A DNA stretch of 64,000 nucleotides from Lepidonotus clava (taxonomy: Eukaryota; Annelida; Polychaeta; Phyllodocida; Polynoidae). This document shows positions 30,230-43,300 of the stretch, in pieces. Numbering within the stretch: the stretch's first letter is position 1; every line of letters starts with the position of its first letter. The notes under the pieces were generated by a model. It was not told the DNA's origin and did not search any database. It worked only from the letters and a program-made list of their open reading frames with translations. The stretch lies in the NCBI GenBank assembly GCA_936440205.1, contig OW387136.1:33275927-33339926 (forward strand), read 5' to 3'. A program made the translations under genes and the position numbers.

Positions 30230-31300
30230 AAAAGTGTACATTCAAAGATAAGCAAATATTTGAAGAATGAAAATATTTTGGATGCAAACCAGCATGGTTT
30301 TAGAGAGGGATTGAGCACCTCAACCACTGTATTTCAATTATTTCCAGACGTTTATGATAATTCCTCACAAAATAGAATGTTTGGATGTGTATACATGGAC
30401 TATCAAAAAGCTTTTGACACCACAAATCATAATATTCTATGTCAAAAATTAGAACATTATGGTTTCCATTCAAGCTAAGTAAAATGGTGTGAAAACCATC
30501 TTTCTAATAGACAACAAAAGACCAAAGGACAAGATTATCTATCTGATATGAGAACAGCTATATTAGGTGTTCCTCAAGGTTCCTGTTTAGGACAGCTCCT
30601 TTTCATCATTTATAAATATTAATGATTTGAATAACATAATATGTTATTCAAATTATTAACGTCTTCAAATGAACACTTTTATTTTCCAATTGATATTATT
30701 GGAAAATAAAAGTTTTTCTTTGAAGACGTATGCAGATGATACTGTGAATAAGTATGTTGGCTAAATGGTATATAAATGGTAAGAAAAAGTTATATGATAA
30801 TAGAAAGAAAACTCAGTTCATGTGTTTTGTAAAAGTAAGTATATTATTGATAATGTATCACATGATATGTACTCTACAAAGACAGATGGTGATATTTTTG
30901 ATACTGTACATTCATATCCTTATTTAGGTGTTGAATTAGATAAAGTTTTATCTCACGACAAACACTTGGACATTATGTTCAAAAATACAAATGACGGATT
31001 CCATATTTTTAGGGAAAAGAAGAAGAAAATATATCAATGTTGAAAATGTTTTTTTCATTTAATGTTGTTTTGTATATGATAGTGGGAAAAAAGCTGAACT
31101 TAACAAATGGATAGTATTCAATCTACATGTATTAAACTCATCGAATATACAAATATAGTTCTGGATACTCAAAAGAGGAGGCTGAATTAATGCTTGATCA
31201 GAATCTATGTTCTATTTAGTCTAGACGTCTGGCTATGTTAAAAGGTACTCACTATCGTTCAGGGCGCCACCTGGGAGGTTTAAGTATTTGGACACTCAAC
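30230..31300 (+). mobile_element. Decayed LINE, reverse transcriptase part
   Basis: Frames show motifs in the order of a non-LTR reverse transcriptase: ANQHGFREGLSTSTT, YMDYQKAFDTTNHNIL, VKWCENHLSNRQQK, LGVPQGSCLGQLLF, KTYADDTVNKYVG and YPYLGVELDKVLS. They are split by stops and frame changes, so the copy is dead. The order and spacing suit the Jockey/CR1/RTE range of LINEs; the clade is not decided. The 5' half (endonuclease) is not visible. Two palindromes have arisen inside it just before the YADD motif. Confidence 0.8.
30625..30729. repeat. Two adjacent palindromes within the LINE
   Basis: A perfect 14-bp-arm palindrome lies at 30625-30653. A longer fold-back at 30659-30729 has outer arms 'acgtcttcaaa' and 'tttgaagacgt' and inner arms 'cttttattttccaat' and 'attggaaaataaaag'. 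They displace the sequence between the PQGS and YADD motifs, so they arose after or during LINE insertion. Confidence 0.7.
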
Positions 31301-33089
31301 AGATTATGATGCATACAATTTATCTTTGAATAGAATAATATCCAAAATATTTCAAGCAAATAGTACTCAAATACTCACATTTCAAAATTTATTCACCATA
31401 ACTAATGTAACAAATGGTAAAAGTCGTTGATTTCCTAGTGTGTAATTGTCTATTCTTGTTGTATATTGAGTTTTGTGCAAAAAGCCATAATTATATCAGC
31501 AAGTTATAAATGAAACGCCCATGCAAACACAAACAATAATTTTAAAAAAATCATGTCTTTGAATGGGATGTCACAATATGAATTGTGGGTATTTGAATGT
31601 GGCTCATATTGTGCCTAAGAATGTTGATTTTGTAATGGTAATAATTTTTCGGAGACGCCAATGCGCCGACGCTGATTACCTAGTGGGTATGGGGTTAAGT
31701 CTGGAGGATAGTTAGCAAATGCATGGTTAGCAGGAAAAAATTGCCGTGGTTTCCATTACGAAAATATGGTTCATCTGTTCTGTCAACTATATTGATAATC
31801 ATATTTATTTTATAATTATATACACAGTGTTTGTTCCCCCCGATTGCCAACTCTACCTCATCTTCATTCCCGTTATAACTACTGGAAAATCACAATGTAC
31901 TGGGAAGTGGTTTTTGATTAATAAAATAAATGTGTAAAACTGATTGTAATCTCATTTGAATAAACAAGAATCAGCATTGTCATAATAATCTATAATACAG
32001 ACCAGTATAACAAAAGAATTTCAGTGTTTTCTTCACTTGCCTTGTAAGCTTATATGGGAAAGGGCCTGTAACGTAAGAGCCCAAGATGTAGCATATCACC
32101 CCATAATCTGACTCTTTATGGGCTATTTATGGCACATTCATCCGGCTTCATATTTCTCGGCACCTTCCGTGTTCCTCTCCAGTACATTTCCCCGCTGCTG
32201 AGTAGGCGTCTATTAAGTCACTACTCTACTTTTGTTTATGGTGAATGTCCTGAATACGACTGGGATAGAAGTGTAGGATAATTGCGTGAATATGCAACAC
32301 ATACAGGTGACACAAACCATTAACCACTGCCCAGTTGTAGCCAAGTCTGTGTAACAGGTAAAGCCAACCGTCTAGCATTATAACAACGAGCCTCCAAAAT
32401 AGCTATACTATTTTTGATTATAATAGATAACCAGAGACGGATCAAGATATTTCAAAGAAGGGCCGCCCGTATATGATACTTTGAGGCGCCCCATCCATGG
32501 TGCAGAATTTTACATTAAAAAAGTCTATGCCTCAGGCACTTCCTCTAAATCCATCCCTGACAACTGATATTCGGAATTTTCTTATGTTTTAAGTCCTTTT
32601 ATCGTAATAATTCAAAGGATATACTGTTTTAATCTGTAACAATCATCGCTGTATATCATTTACACAATCTTAGATTATGGCAAAGGCATGCTCAGACTCA
32701 CAAGCGAAGGCAGTGTCATTCTAGAAATAAGTCTCTTGGATGTTAAGTTCCGGGCAAATATCATGTAACCAAAGTACTGAAAATTCATCAAGAAATGCCG
32801 ACGGGAATGCTTTAATCTCTGATTTCATAACGGTATGCAAAAACAACTCGAAATTTTCTTAACTTCAAGATTAATGACTTCAATGTAAGAATATTAATAT
32901 GATGTCTGCAAAATATCTTATCCGCGACCCGGAGCCCTTCACGTGCTCTCTGGCTCTCCTTCCCCGCTCCTTTCATGGTCATACCCCGCGGAATTATTGG
33001 CAGCCTGGCACTTCCTATATCACAGTTGACCAGTGTCGAGTCGATGGCGGGGCACTTAATGAGTCGCCATGAATCATGTTCACCAATAC
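31301..33089. other. Noncoding DNA, no gene seen
   Basis: AT-rich. A diverged copy of the GGATCC repeat family lies at about 32435-32530. No coding support. Confidence 0.45.
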
Positions 33090-33341
33090 ACCACTAGGTG
33101 GCCCGCGTCCACTGCGCATGCGTGCGGGGTAACTTGCGCCTGCGCAGTGAGTTTTTAGTCTGCGAGTTGCTCGCCTCTGGTTCCAGGTCGGCGGGAGCAG
33201 CTCAGTCCGCGGCTCGGGCCCACAGCAGGCATCTGCTCGTCTTAAAGGGAGAACATCGTCATGAGGCTCTTGGACCCAGGATTTCATCGAGGTATTACCA
33301 GGGAATGAGAAGTAGGCCTACTCCAACTGAATTTTAAAAAG
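33090..33341 (+). promoter_or_regulatory. CpG-rich promoter with NRF1 sites, possible first exon
   Basis: A local rise in GC and CpG contains 'tgcgcatgcg' (33113) and 'tgcgcctgcgca' (33135), both NRF1-like, and a CTCF-like 'ccactaggtggc' (33091). The following sequence has an ATG at about 33259 that reads only 15 codons. Candidate donors are 'cgag/gtatta' and 'aaaaag/gtgggt' (about 33341). It is probably the promoter and 5' untranslated first exon of a plus-strand gene, whose coding exons I cannot assign. Confidence 0.45.
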
Positions 33342-34778
33342 GTGGGTGTTTTCTTAGTTTACTTAGGCCCTATAGGCAATAGAATTGGTCGATAGGCCTT
33401 TCACTGTTCCTTTTCAAACAGCGAGTTTGGTAAGTGGAGTCTACATGTTTATTCCCAGCATGGAGAACCTACGGGAGATTAGTGCTTGATATGTTGCGGC
33501 TGGCAGGGCACAGAAACTTATAGGGTCTAAATGCAATTCTCAGATTCTTGATTCTAGTTTCACCGTTACCAGCTTATATAAGTCACGTTCTAATCTTTCC
33601 CCTTCGCCGCTTCCTTAAGGACATTAAATATTGTGCCAAATGATCCGGTGAGCTTCGTACAATTAGACGGTGTCTTAATGGATTCCCTGTATGCCTATAG
33701 TGGGGTCTGTTAACAATTTTTTGTTACAGAGCGGATAAAAGCACCAACTTTTGCATGAGGCACCCCTGAGGCATAACTATTAAATCTAGAAGGGACGCCA
33801 CCTTGAAATATCAAAATGAAATTTTGGCAAATTTTGTATGTTTTTATCATTTGAAATTTAAGATATTTAACCAAATTTATTGGCTAGCTTGGATCAGATC
33901 TATCATATATAGATTCAAAAGGCAAATAATTGAATTCCCTGTCCTATAATCTTCCAATTTGGACACTAGCAATGTGTTTCTAGGCATTTCAGAAGCTGAG
34001 ATATATTATAAAGATTATTTCATTAAATGTCGGCCATATTGGACTTTTGGCCCCTACTGGGGTTGCATTGATATTTCAAGGTGGCTCCCCATTCAAATTC
34101 AAAGAAGGGGTCCCAGGGGATCATCATATCAAATGAAATGAAGAAATTTTGTGGCCGAAGAGTAAAGTCTATAGGCCTAACCTTTTCTTTTAAATAGAAT
34201 GTAAAGGGCTTATTGTCATTAGATATAAATTCTACTTATTTTCATTATCTAAAAATATCCCTATTATGATTTAGACTTCGAATTCCTGATACCTTTAGCA
34301 TCTTCTGTAATATTAATTATGGCCTGTGTTAGGGAATATACGGTTCCATTTCTAGCGTTCAATAGATTCGACAATTGTGGCAGGTGATTCTACTCAATAA
34401 TAGTTGAACCATACACCGTTTTTAAACTACCGGGTTCCAGTGGTAAGTCACATACGCCAGACCAAAGTTCGGAACACATTCAAATGGAATATTATTGATA
34501 GTTGTTGTAAAATATTGTTTCTGCATCGATGCCCATGGGTGATTTTCTAAAGAATAAACATGCCTAAACATAGAAATACACACATCAACAGGGATGGCGT
34601 TTCCATTACTAGCAATACAAAAGGAAGCTTTTTCAAAAAGAGTTAAAATTTCAAATATAGATATGAAAGAATCTGAGTCAAAAATGAATTATTCCAAGTC
34701 TGAACTCGTAATGGTTTCTTGTATTATTCATAAAGCTGTCGTTATTTGAAATAGCGAATTACTCCTCCACTCCAACAG
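33342..34778. other. Probable intron or intergenic DNA
   Basis: AT-rich, no recognisable exon until the candidate at 34779. Confidence 0.4.
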
Positions 34779-34975
34779 GGAAGTTGGACGTGGCCCTTGC
34801 CGGCGATCCCTCAGCCCACAAAGCTAATCATACCGATGGTGTGCAACCAGCCAGGTGCCTGCATACGGCCCAGCATGATTTATCTGTAAACCTTTTTGAC
34901 CTGTATAATATCATAGAAGTGCTGGGGGATAATACAGACAGGCTTATTTTGACTACTGAAAGAGGCGAGCTGTAA
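34779..34975 (+). CDS. Possible terminal exon, unknown product
   Basis: After a pyrimidine-rich acceptor ('ctcctccactccaacag'), an open frame reads about 65 residues to TAA. It includes LDVALAGDPSAHK, then VNLFDLYNIIEVLGDNTDR and LILTTERGEL. The composition is protein-like and the codon use is less AT-rich than the surroundings. I do not recognise the family. It could belong with the promoter at 33090 or be a chance frame. Confidence 0.28.
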
Positions 34976-36927
34976 ATTATATATAGATATCCAACACAGT
35001 TTAAGCGATCGAGTGCAAAGCTTTAACTCATTAGCTTGGTATCCTAAGGCGCTGATTTTCAAGGGTTGATGCTATTCTCTTTAACTCATGACTGTATACT
35101 GGTCTTAAGTGGCAAGTTGTCTATCGGGGGAAAGCTAGCTAACATTTATGAAGGTATGAAACCGTTATATATACAGTATATCGCACATGTGAATAAATTT
35201 GATTTTGGATTGAAGAAAAAGCAAACACAATAAACAACAAATAACGAAATGGCATTTACCTCAATCTGATAAAATGATAATGATAAAAAGCATTTTGTGC
35301 TATTCAATAATGAACGTAAAGAACGATAGCAGCAACTGCCAATTGATACATTTATGGGGCTCTAGATTGGGGGGGGGGGGCATAATGAATTTGAGAACCC
35401 GTGCGCATTGTCGCCCTGTCGAATTTAGGTACGGTAATGTCGCCATGTCGAATTCAAGAGATAACCATATCGCATGTCAGTATCTATTCAAAATTCGATG
35501 TAGGATGACACTATAAGGCCTGAAAAGGGCCATGTCACCGTGTCTAATCCCAATGTCCAAGGCCATATTTTATTCCTGAATGAAATCATTGTATAGGATT
35601 GCTTGATGAAAGGCCACTGACAACAGGAAAAGTATTGTTCCAAATCAGATATGGAAAGTGTTTCTGATGGTATCTGCCAGTTGAGTAAACTTTAAAAGCG
35701 TACATGAAAATCTTATTGTTGACATCAGAACAACCGTCACGACGTATCAGAACCTGACAGAACTCTGGTTAGAGGTGTGTTTGTCTCTGGTACTTTCGTG
35801 GGACAACTGGAGCTTTAACATGCACCCAGTGGGAAAAGCATTCCCCTAAAGCCCCACTCATCACCCTTAAACCAAAACCACAACGCCACCCATCACACTG
35901 TCACCGTCACCCTTCGTACTTCTGTCGCCATGTGCGCAATTCCCTTGACTGTAAAGCTGTCAGCACGTCTTATACGTCATGCACCCGAATATTATATGCA
36001 TGGATACTGGTGAGGATAACTATAAGGGGTAAATCGATATATATGACTTGGGTCTCGCCCTCGCGAGGTGAGAATGTCCTTTTTATACAAACAATCTATA
36101 TACATGAATATATCATCACCAGTGGTCCCTATGGGAACTGGGAATCTCATCCGAACGATGTTGGCTCTTTGGCGTTTACTGTAGCCTACCATGCAAGCTT
36201 ACGGGACAGCTTAATATCTTTATCACTTTATCAGCATATAAGTGCATGATTATTAGTGTTACTTAAGACAAACATTACAGGAAATTCTTCCATCTCCCTC
36301 TATTATTCAGAAGCAATTTCTGCAGTGAATAGAGAAACATTATCGATTTATCGATTTTAAGGCAATCAAATGAATTACTGGAAAGTATGTCATCTCTATA
36401 GATTATCATTATAGATTCCCTTTCCTACAAGAAGTTTCGGAAAGGTTGAATTGCTGAATAATGGGTTCACATAAAATAAACCGAATAACGTCCGGTTTAT
36501 GCTGGATGTAAGTATAAAATAAAAATAAAAGTGATTTCGATCGCTGTGTGGCGCAGCGAGATCCGTGCAGGGTTAGGAGGACGCGCAGATTGAGAATCAT
36601 CAACATGGTATTCATCAATTAACTCCCTATTTATCAATTACATCTGATGCCGAAACCACCTGCTCTTTGAATCTCAGTCCCAAATTGGCATGAACAGTTA
36701 AAGAAGTGACTCCTTTCCTCATTCATAGAGGAAAAGTTCTACGTAGAATCTGCTGTCTGTTGTGGGCCTATGTGCTTGCAACAAAGGTTCCACATGAAAT
36801 CAAGTTCAATGAGCTTCTTCGCAAGAAATCATAATATGTTTGCATTCGACTTCGAAAGGATTAGTATCATTATACATGTATAATAATACAATACGGGGGA
36901 GAGAGGTGTGCCTTGGGGTATACATTG
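34976..36927. other. Noncoding DNA, no gene seen
   Basis: Includes a run of about eleven G at 35370 and several short frames without domains. Confidence 0.45.
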
Positions 36928-37524
36928 GTGTCTCCCCACACAGAAAGGATGCTCCAAGGGGGGTATATCTTAAGCTTTACAGCTAATATTAAGGGATATA
37001 TGGGTAGATTTGTACAAATTAGGGATGAAAATGTCTTAAACCAACTTTTTGTTTAGAATTAAGTTATCACACTCTAAAAATTCCATATAGTTTGGAAAAC
37101 ATTCTATTTGGAATATTTATGAAATATTTTCCCCCCGATATGTTACCTAACATTGGATGTTTGGTTACCATGGAACAACAATATTTTGTGGATTTTGTCA
37201 GAAATTGCAACCCATTTGGATAAACATGATTCAATTATATTATCAGTCCAAAATAAAATATTTTTTCTAGATCAAAAGTGATATGATGGCTTTTTGTTAA
37301 TTTATGGGGAAATTTTATTTGATTAGTAAATATTTACATAAAACTAATATTCAATATCTGGGCTTTGTGCCATTTTTAGGAAAACTGACAGTCCTGTGTT
37401 CAACAGCCTGTAACTTCCTTGAAAACTATCCAATTTTGATGTGCTTGGTATCATTTGAAAGCTTAAAATATCCTCTGTAATGCTTAATTCCCACCTGGAG
37501 CATCCTTTCTGTGTGGGGAGACAC
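36928..37524. mobile_element. About 600-bp MITE with 29-bp inverted ends
   Basis: The left end 'gtgtctccccacacagaaag' is inverted almost exactly at the right end, 37496-37524. The interior is AT-rich and noncoding. The target duplication is not clear. Confidence 0.75.
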
Positions 37525-38039
37525 ATTATTTGGGTCCCCCTTCTTCTTTTCCCGCTATCCTTTTTCTCCTAAATGATGGATGTGGGGTTGTGTGACCTTT
37601 AAACTTCAATCTGAGTGTGAGTACCTGAATTGGTACCCTTGACCTTCCTGTCAGGCACTAAATCTCTAGCATCGCGTTATCGTATTTCTCGATGACATAT
37701 GGCAGCCATTCGGTCTCATCCTTCAATTATTACACCCTGTACTCCCTTGCGAAAGTTTCTAACTCTTAGGAGTAACCTTTATTTTGCACAACTTATCTTG
37801 ACTTGGATATAATGCACAAGCTGAACCGCTGAACCATTGCACGCTGGGTTTTTTTCACATCCGGAGGAAGACTTCCCAGCTGCGCGTTATTTATATCGTC
37901 TATGGGTGTCGTCTATGTAGCGGCCCCAATATACAGTTCGTGGCTGTGCAGAGACGCAGGTTTGTTTTGTTCACCTTAAGTAATACATCAGCCATACTGG
38001 GCTGTAGTGTGGGTATTACATTAGCCAGACAATGGTAAA
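37525..38039. other. Noncoding DNA before a candidate exon
   Basis: Ordinary composition. No supported feature. Confidence 0.4.
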
Positions 38040-38120
38040 ATGAACCGAAAACAATCGCAGATTTTGCAAGAGACAACTTCCAAGAGAGAACATAGATTTA
38101 GCAAAAAGAAATTATTCTCG
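38040..38120 (+). CDS. Possible first coding exon, unknown product
   Basis: ATG at 38040 in a good context ('taaaatga') opens a 27-codon Lys/Arg/Gln-rich frame (MNRKQSQILQETTSKREHRF, then SKKKLFS) that ends exactly at a strong donor, 'tcg/gtaagc'. No next exon can be named, so this is a weak call. Confidence 0.27.
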
Positions 38121-39407
38121 GTAAGCATTCAATTCCTTGGAATTGCAGTTAAGCCATCCGTGATAATAACCTATGGGGTTCCAAATGCCTGGCAAAAGAT
38201 CTGCACCGTTTTCTTCAGACAACGTTTGGAATAACATAATTATATTGTTGAAATGTTGTCTATTGAAATGAAATTAAACCCCTTATGAAAATAAAGTACC
38301 GGGCCACCCCCATACAATTTGAGCTATGTCAAATTATCCTCTTAGGGTGATCATAATAAGGCCGCTAAAACCTTCGAACCTTCAGGATTAACACCGTCAA
38401 AGTCTGCAGTAGGCTTCCCATGGTGTTAGGGCATTAGTCCATCATTATTAAGTCTGCGCCTTTTAGCGTTAAGTGTGGGTAACGTCTGACGGTAATGACA
38501 CAATGACGTGTGCCCTCACACCCTGTCAACGCACATCCAGCGCCCTGTTTTCCCCCCGAAGTGCATGCTATGGAAATATTGCTTATGTATAAAGAAACAA
38601 CCGTTCCTATAGTTTCCTTCATAATGTCTATATAAGATTGATCATACTACTTAATTCCTCTCGAATATAATTACACGACCCATGCCTACTGGGTTCGGAA
38701 TCAACCTCATAAAAGTAAAAACCCTAGAATATTGTTATGAATGTTTGTTTCCTCCACAGTATGGCAGCCAGTGGCAATAAGAGTTAAAACATTAGGTGTA
38801 ATGGGCAAACGCCGCCAGCGCAAACAGCGCATGCGTCGCTCCTTAACTCTAACACAAGGCACTGCCCCTAAATCAAACAGCAAAGGGCTTTGTAGTACTT
38901 AAAGCAGTACATTTAGGTGCTGGCTGAACGTGTAATGGAATGGGTTCGTCCTCCACCGTTTCTATGCAGTATGACTTTCTGGGCGTCAGTACAGGGCTCC
39001 TTAGTCTGTGTTATAGGGTGGCGTTGGTTTGGATAATAATCAAAACACTGTCAAATATATCATACGGTGCAGTTATCGAACCAGTAATCAATACCATCTA
39101 CCATATTTTGTGTTGCGAGTCCTACAGCTAAATTGTTGTTTCTGGCGCGACGGTGATACAACCGTTCTGATGCCATGGTTACGAGATCTTGTCATCCCAG
39201 TATATAAACTCGCGCTGTAACCGTTATTTTCATTTACATTTCACCTGCCATACAATACACTTCGCCAAGATTTTTAGACTTTTAAAGTCGATGTGAATAA
39301 GAAGGATTAATAAATATTGTCTATATAATTTATGTCCAAACCAATCACCTGGTTTTCCTGGTTATTCATAATTATAACCACTCTATCTATTATTCTCGTC
39401 AGCGACA

Positions 39408-39445
<38 letters not shown>

Positions 39446-39851
39446 AGGGATATTAATCCCGAAATATCATGTTGTCCATTCAAATAGGTATGCCAAGCGT
39501 TATGGTTTTGATAGATGATCGATGTTTAATTACCTGGAAATGAAATACATTTACGTTTGATACGACCAATTGCATATCAAACGCTTGCCCTGAATTATGT
39601 CTCTTGATCTATAATCACATCACAATTCTGAGGAACCTACGTTAAAATGTAAAAAAATACCATTTCATTTCTCGGTGCAAGAAAAAGACGACTGAATTTA
39701 TTTTGTTTGAATATAGATTCGGGCTAGCGATCACTAAGTGCAAGTTGCTAGCAGACAAATTGCAGTTATTGACAACGTAAATAACAGCCTATATCGGGTA
39801 CCATATTTGTGCCGACTGGAAGCACAAAACGTGGCTCTATGAGAATGCACC
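38121..39851. other. Noncoding DNA with (TA)n and possible promoter motifs
   Basis: It holds an NRF1-like 'agcgcatgcgtcgc' at about 38826, a TATA-like 'agtatataaactcgcg' at about 39200 and a (TA)n run at 39411-39440. No exon is convincing. Confidence 0.4.
39411..39440. repeat. (TA)n microsatellite
   Basis: Fifteen AT/TA units. Confidence 0.95.
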
Positions 39852-40313
39852 TTAAAGCCCTGTTTCCACCAGCCGATTTTACAACCGATTTCAGAAATCA
39901 GCAGTGGTGACATCCTCTGCGAAAAGCAGTCTTATGGCCTGGAATATTAAATTAAGATGGTGTCTTGGGGAATCTAATACTGAAAAAATTAGGTAAATAT
40001 TCTTATTAGACAAAAAGTTATGTTAGTTTGAAGACACATAGGTCGGATCCGCTAAATATGCTAAAATAGACCAGTCTTTGGTATTTATAAAGATATAACT
40101 TATTATCATCTAGGCCAAAAATTGAAATCCCAAATATACTTTGGGAATATTGGTTAATCATGAACGTGTTATATACCATTAGAAACATTTTTTGAATTCT
40201 CTTTCAAATGGTATGCAAGATAAGATATATAATCCTTTGCCATATTACCAGTTAAATGTAATAAATTACCAACAAATTGGTTGTAAAATCGGCTGGTGGA
40301 AACAGGGCTTTAA
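39852..40313. mobile_element. MITE with TTAA ends, 'ttaaagccctgtttccacc'
   Basis: The left terminus 'ttaaagccctgtttccacc' continues through 'agccgattttacaacc' and is exactly inverted at the right end to 'gggctttaa' (40305-40313). The arms are about 40 bp and the ends contain TTAA. The terminal layout resembles that of the family at 47489-48338. Confidence 0.8.
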
Positions 40314-43300
40314 GACTTATTGATATATTTCCAAGGACCGTTAGTACACGCAAATATACCTAAGAGTCAAGCGCTGACCAAAACGGCGATAAACCCACCA
40401 GGGATTCCATGAATAAAGGATACAGTTTGACTTAAGACCCCGACGTGCACACACAATGAGTTCTGGCCTAAGTTATCAGTCTTCCTAAACTGCTAAACCA
40501 CAGATCTACCCAGTCAAATGAAGCCACCGAAAGCACCATGAATAAAGAACAGCTATTCTCAGAGTCAGTTCAGGGAAAGGCAAACTCTAAAAAACTGATA
40601 AGGCACACGTCAAGATCAGTCAAAGCAACTTTCGAAGAAAAAGTAAATGAAAAGTGCAACTGCGGAGCTCAAAATATTCTCCTACGAAAGAAACGATGAA
40701 GGTGTACAACCTTCTCAGCATTATCCGAATCCAGTCAATACTACAGCAATAACGACGATTAACCTCACTTATGGCATTCAAGTTGGTGAATTATCTACTG
40801 GTTTACGTGTTTTTGATACCGAACTACTGCCCTGATCTTAAACATCAAGGAAATAGCCGCTGGCGCTAACCGAAATGTCTGTAAGTAGGCCTATATTTCT
40901 AGACATCTGTGAACGTCACTAAGCATGGCAGTCACAGACAGGCCAAGCCCCGGGCTTATCTAAGGCTTCACCTATTGCACTTACACAAGACGGATCAGAC
41001 TGCGGCAGGAGGCCACCCTCCAAATGTTAATCAAATCCCACCTAGTACTATCCAGTCCTATACCTACTGGTTTGAGCGTGTATATGAGACAAGATAGTGG
41101 GTGTCTCGGAGGTGGCATCTAGGAGGGGGCTTTACTTAAGAACCAACCAGGCAGTGTGGTTGGTAGACTGCTGTTTTATGGAGCCGTCATGGTGTGTCTG
41201 GGGACAGCGAAGGGCGATGCAAAAAGGCAGGCAGTTGTAGTCAGACTCGGGGGTTGTGTTTCCAACCAGCCGCCAACGTATGCCAGCATGCCAGCATATA
41301 TACAAGTGCATTCTTTGGCACGAGACTCCATGGAGGCTAGAGGGTGTATCCGAGGTACATTTGACAGAGGCACTCTGACCTATCGTGATAGCCGCGACCT
41401 TGTTGACTTAGAGGGGCTTTGAACATGCATTGTATAAGGTTGGGTCGGAATGCATCGTGCACAAGGGGTAGGCGAATCTATTTTGGTACAATACCGTCGT
41501 TGAGAGAGCTAAGAACAACTCCCTAACAGACAGTTGACATGAAATATTTACGCAGATTGGTAACCAGTGCGTTACTGCAACATGCAGATGTCTTCATTTC
41601 CTTAGTGTCCTTGTAAGTTAAACGTAATGGTGTTTTCAGAAATAGTTCTAGTAACGTTCACCAATGAAACGAAATGTTAGAAGGCTATGTTGTTCAACGG
41701 AAAGGGTCTCCTTTGAGATGGTTTAAGAATATCTTACCTAGACACCATTCCTAGCTGACATATTTAACGCTTCATTTTCACATTTTATCGTTTCATCATC
41801 AATGTATATGACTGATGCTAAAGAAGCAGCTGTAACTCCATTAAGAAGTATTTCATACATAGATATTTGGGAAAACGCCTCTTAAGGAAAAGTGTCCAGG
41901 AGGGGAGGGGAGAGAGTGCAAAGAAAACGAATAAGAAGAAACAGTCGTTTGACTCTGTGTATGGCTTCTCATGCCGCTCGCATGGCTTCCATGACTAGAA
42001 TGACCGAATATGTAGTGTCAATCACGTCCACTTGACATCTTATGGTGTGGGATGTCTTTGATTGCCTCCTTTTTTGGATGTTTTACGGGTGATTGGAAAT
42101 GTAATTACCTATGAAAGAGACTTGCTAGAGCCGGAAGAGATTCTGACGGTCAGACCATTAGTGCTTCAAATTACTAACGATGAGATTGGCAGGTGTGATT
42201 GGCATGAGGTTGGCTCAATATGATTTCAAATTTAACTCGTTTTGTATTTTGTCTAAAACCAATGGGCGTCAATTGATATAAATCGGAAATGGTCGTCATT
42301 ATGCATTCCCAGCATATTTTGGAATGAGGGTAAATTACAATTTTGGACTTTATGTGTCTTTCCTGCATTATACTAAATTTCTTATTTCAAGATAATTGAT
42401 GCAGAGTATGAAATTCTTGTGTAGGCCTAGTTGGATCTAAATGATCCCACAGCATACACCTATATAAAATTGAATACTCGATCTTTATCAGTAAAGGGAT
42501 ATTCAGCCTAACCAACGCGGATTATACAACTTTGGAAATTATAGACAGTGGCAACAATGAATGAATTTATACTCATCTTAAATGTGCCCCCTATTATCAA
42601 TTGTCTATCATGCCTAAATTCTTATTAGCACGAAGAAAAGAATCATATAAAGAGATTAGCTTTCTTTAGTTAAAATCTGAAGCAAGTGTAAGTAGTATAT
42701 AGAAATGGCAGTTTGGATAAGGCTTCCCGAAAGCTAAGAATGGAAAAGGGCATTGCAATATGGGAAGTCCTTAAGTGGACGACTCCTTTTATTTATAAAT
42801 GATGGCTGCAGCTCTATCGATAAGTCTATATATCACAACAGATTTCGTCAAATCATCCAGGTGACTGCGTTTTTAAGATCAAAGGGATGTGCCACGACAT
42901 CAAGGTAAGGCCTAAGTCATTATTCACAAGCAGTTGTTGAACATCTGTTTTTGACAGAACTAGGGGTGTCATCACCAGAGAAAGCCTGGTTTTTGAAGTG
43001 GACAGGTCCTCGGACAAAGGGTAAGAAGGGGAGATGGGGCAGGGTGTGGGGGGAGGGGGGGGGGAGGGGGACGCTGACCCGACATTCCGCTCCACCCTGA
43101 TGGCCACTTGGGGGAGCCACCAATCTGTCAAAATACAGCAACCGGAAGTGAGCCGTCACTTCCGGTCTAATGTCGGGGCTTGGGGCAGGTGGAATCCATC
43201 AGAACCAAAAGTTGTCGCCAAAGTAGGAGGAACAACAATCGAGCTGGTATGCCGAGCAAAAACATTCACGAAATTTCGTAGAGAGGTTTTCGAGGGCCAT

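Noticed and set aside
41156-41422. Frame starting with a signal-peptide-like stretch
   Set aside because: It begins at GTG, not ATG, and shows no acceptor; the signal-like part is outside any ATG-led frame.
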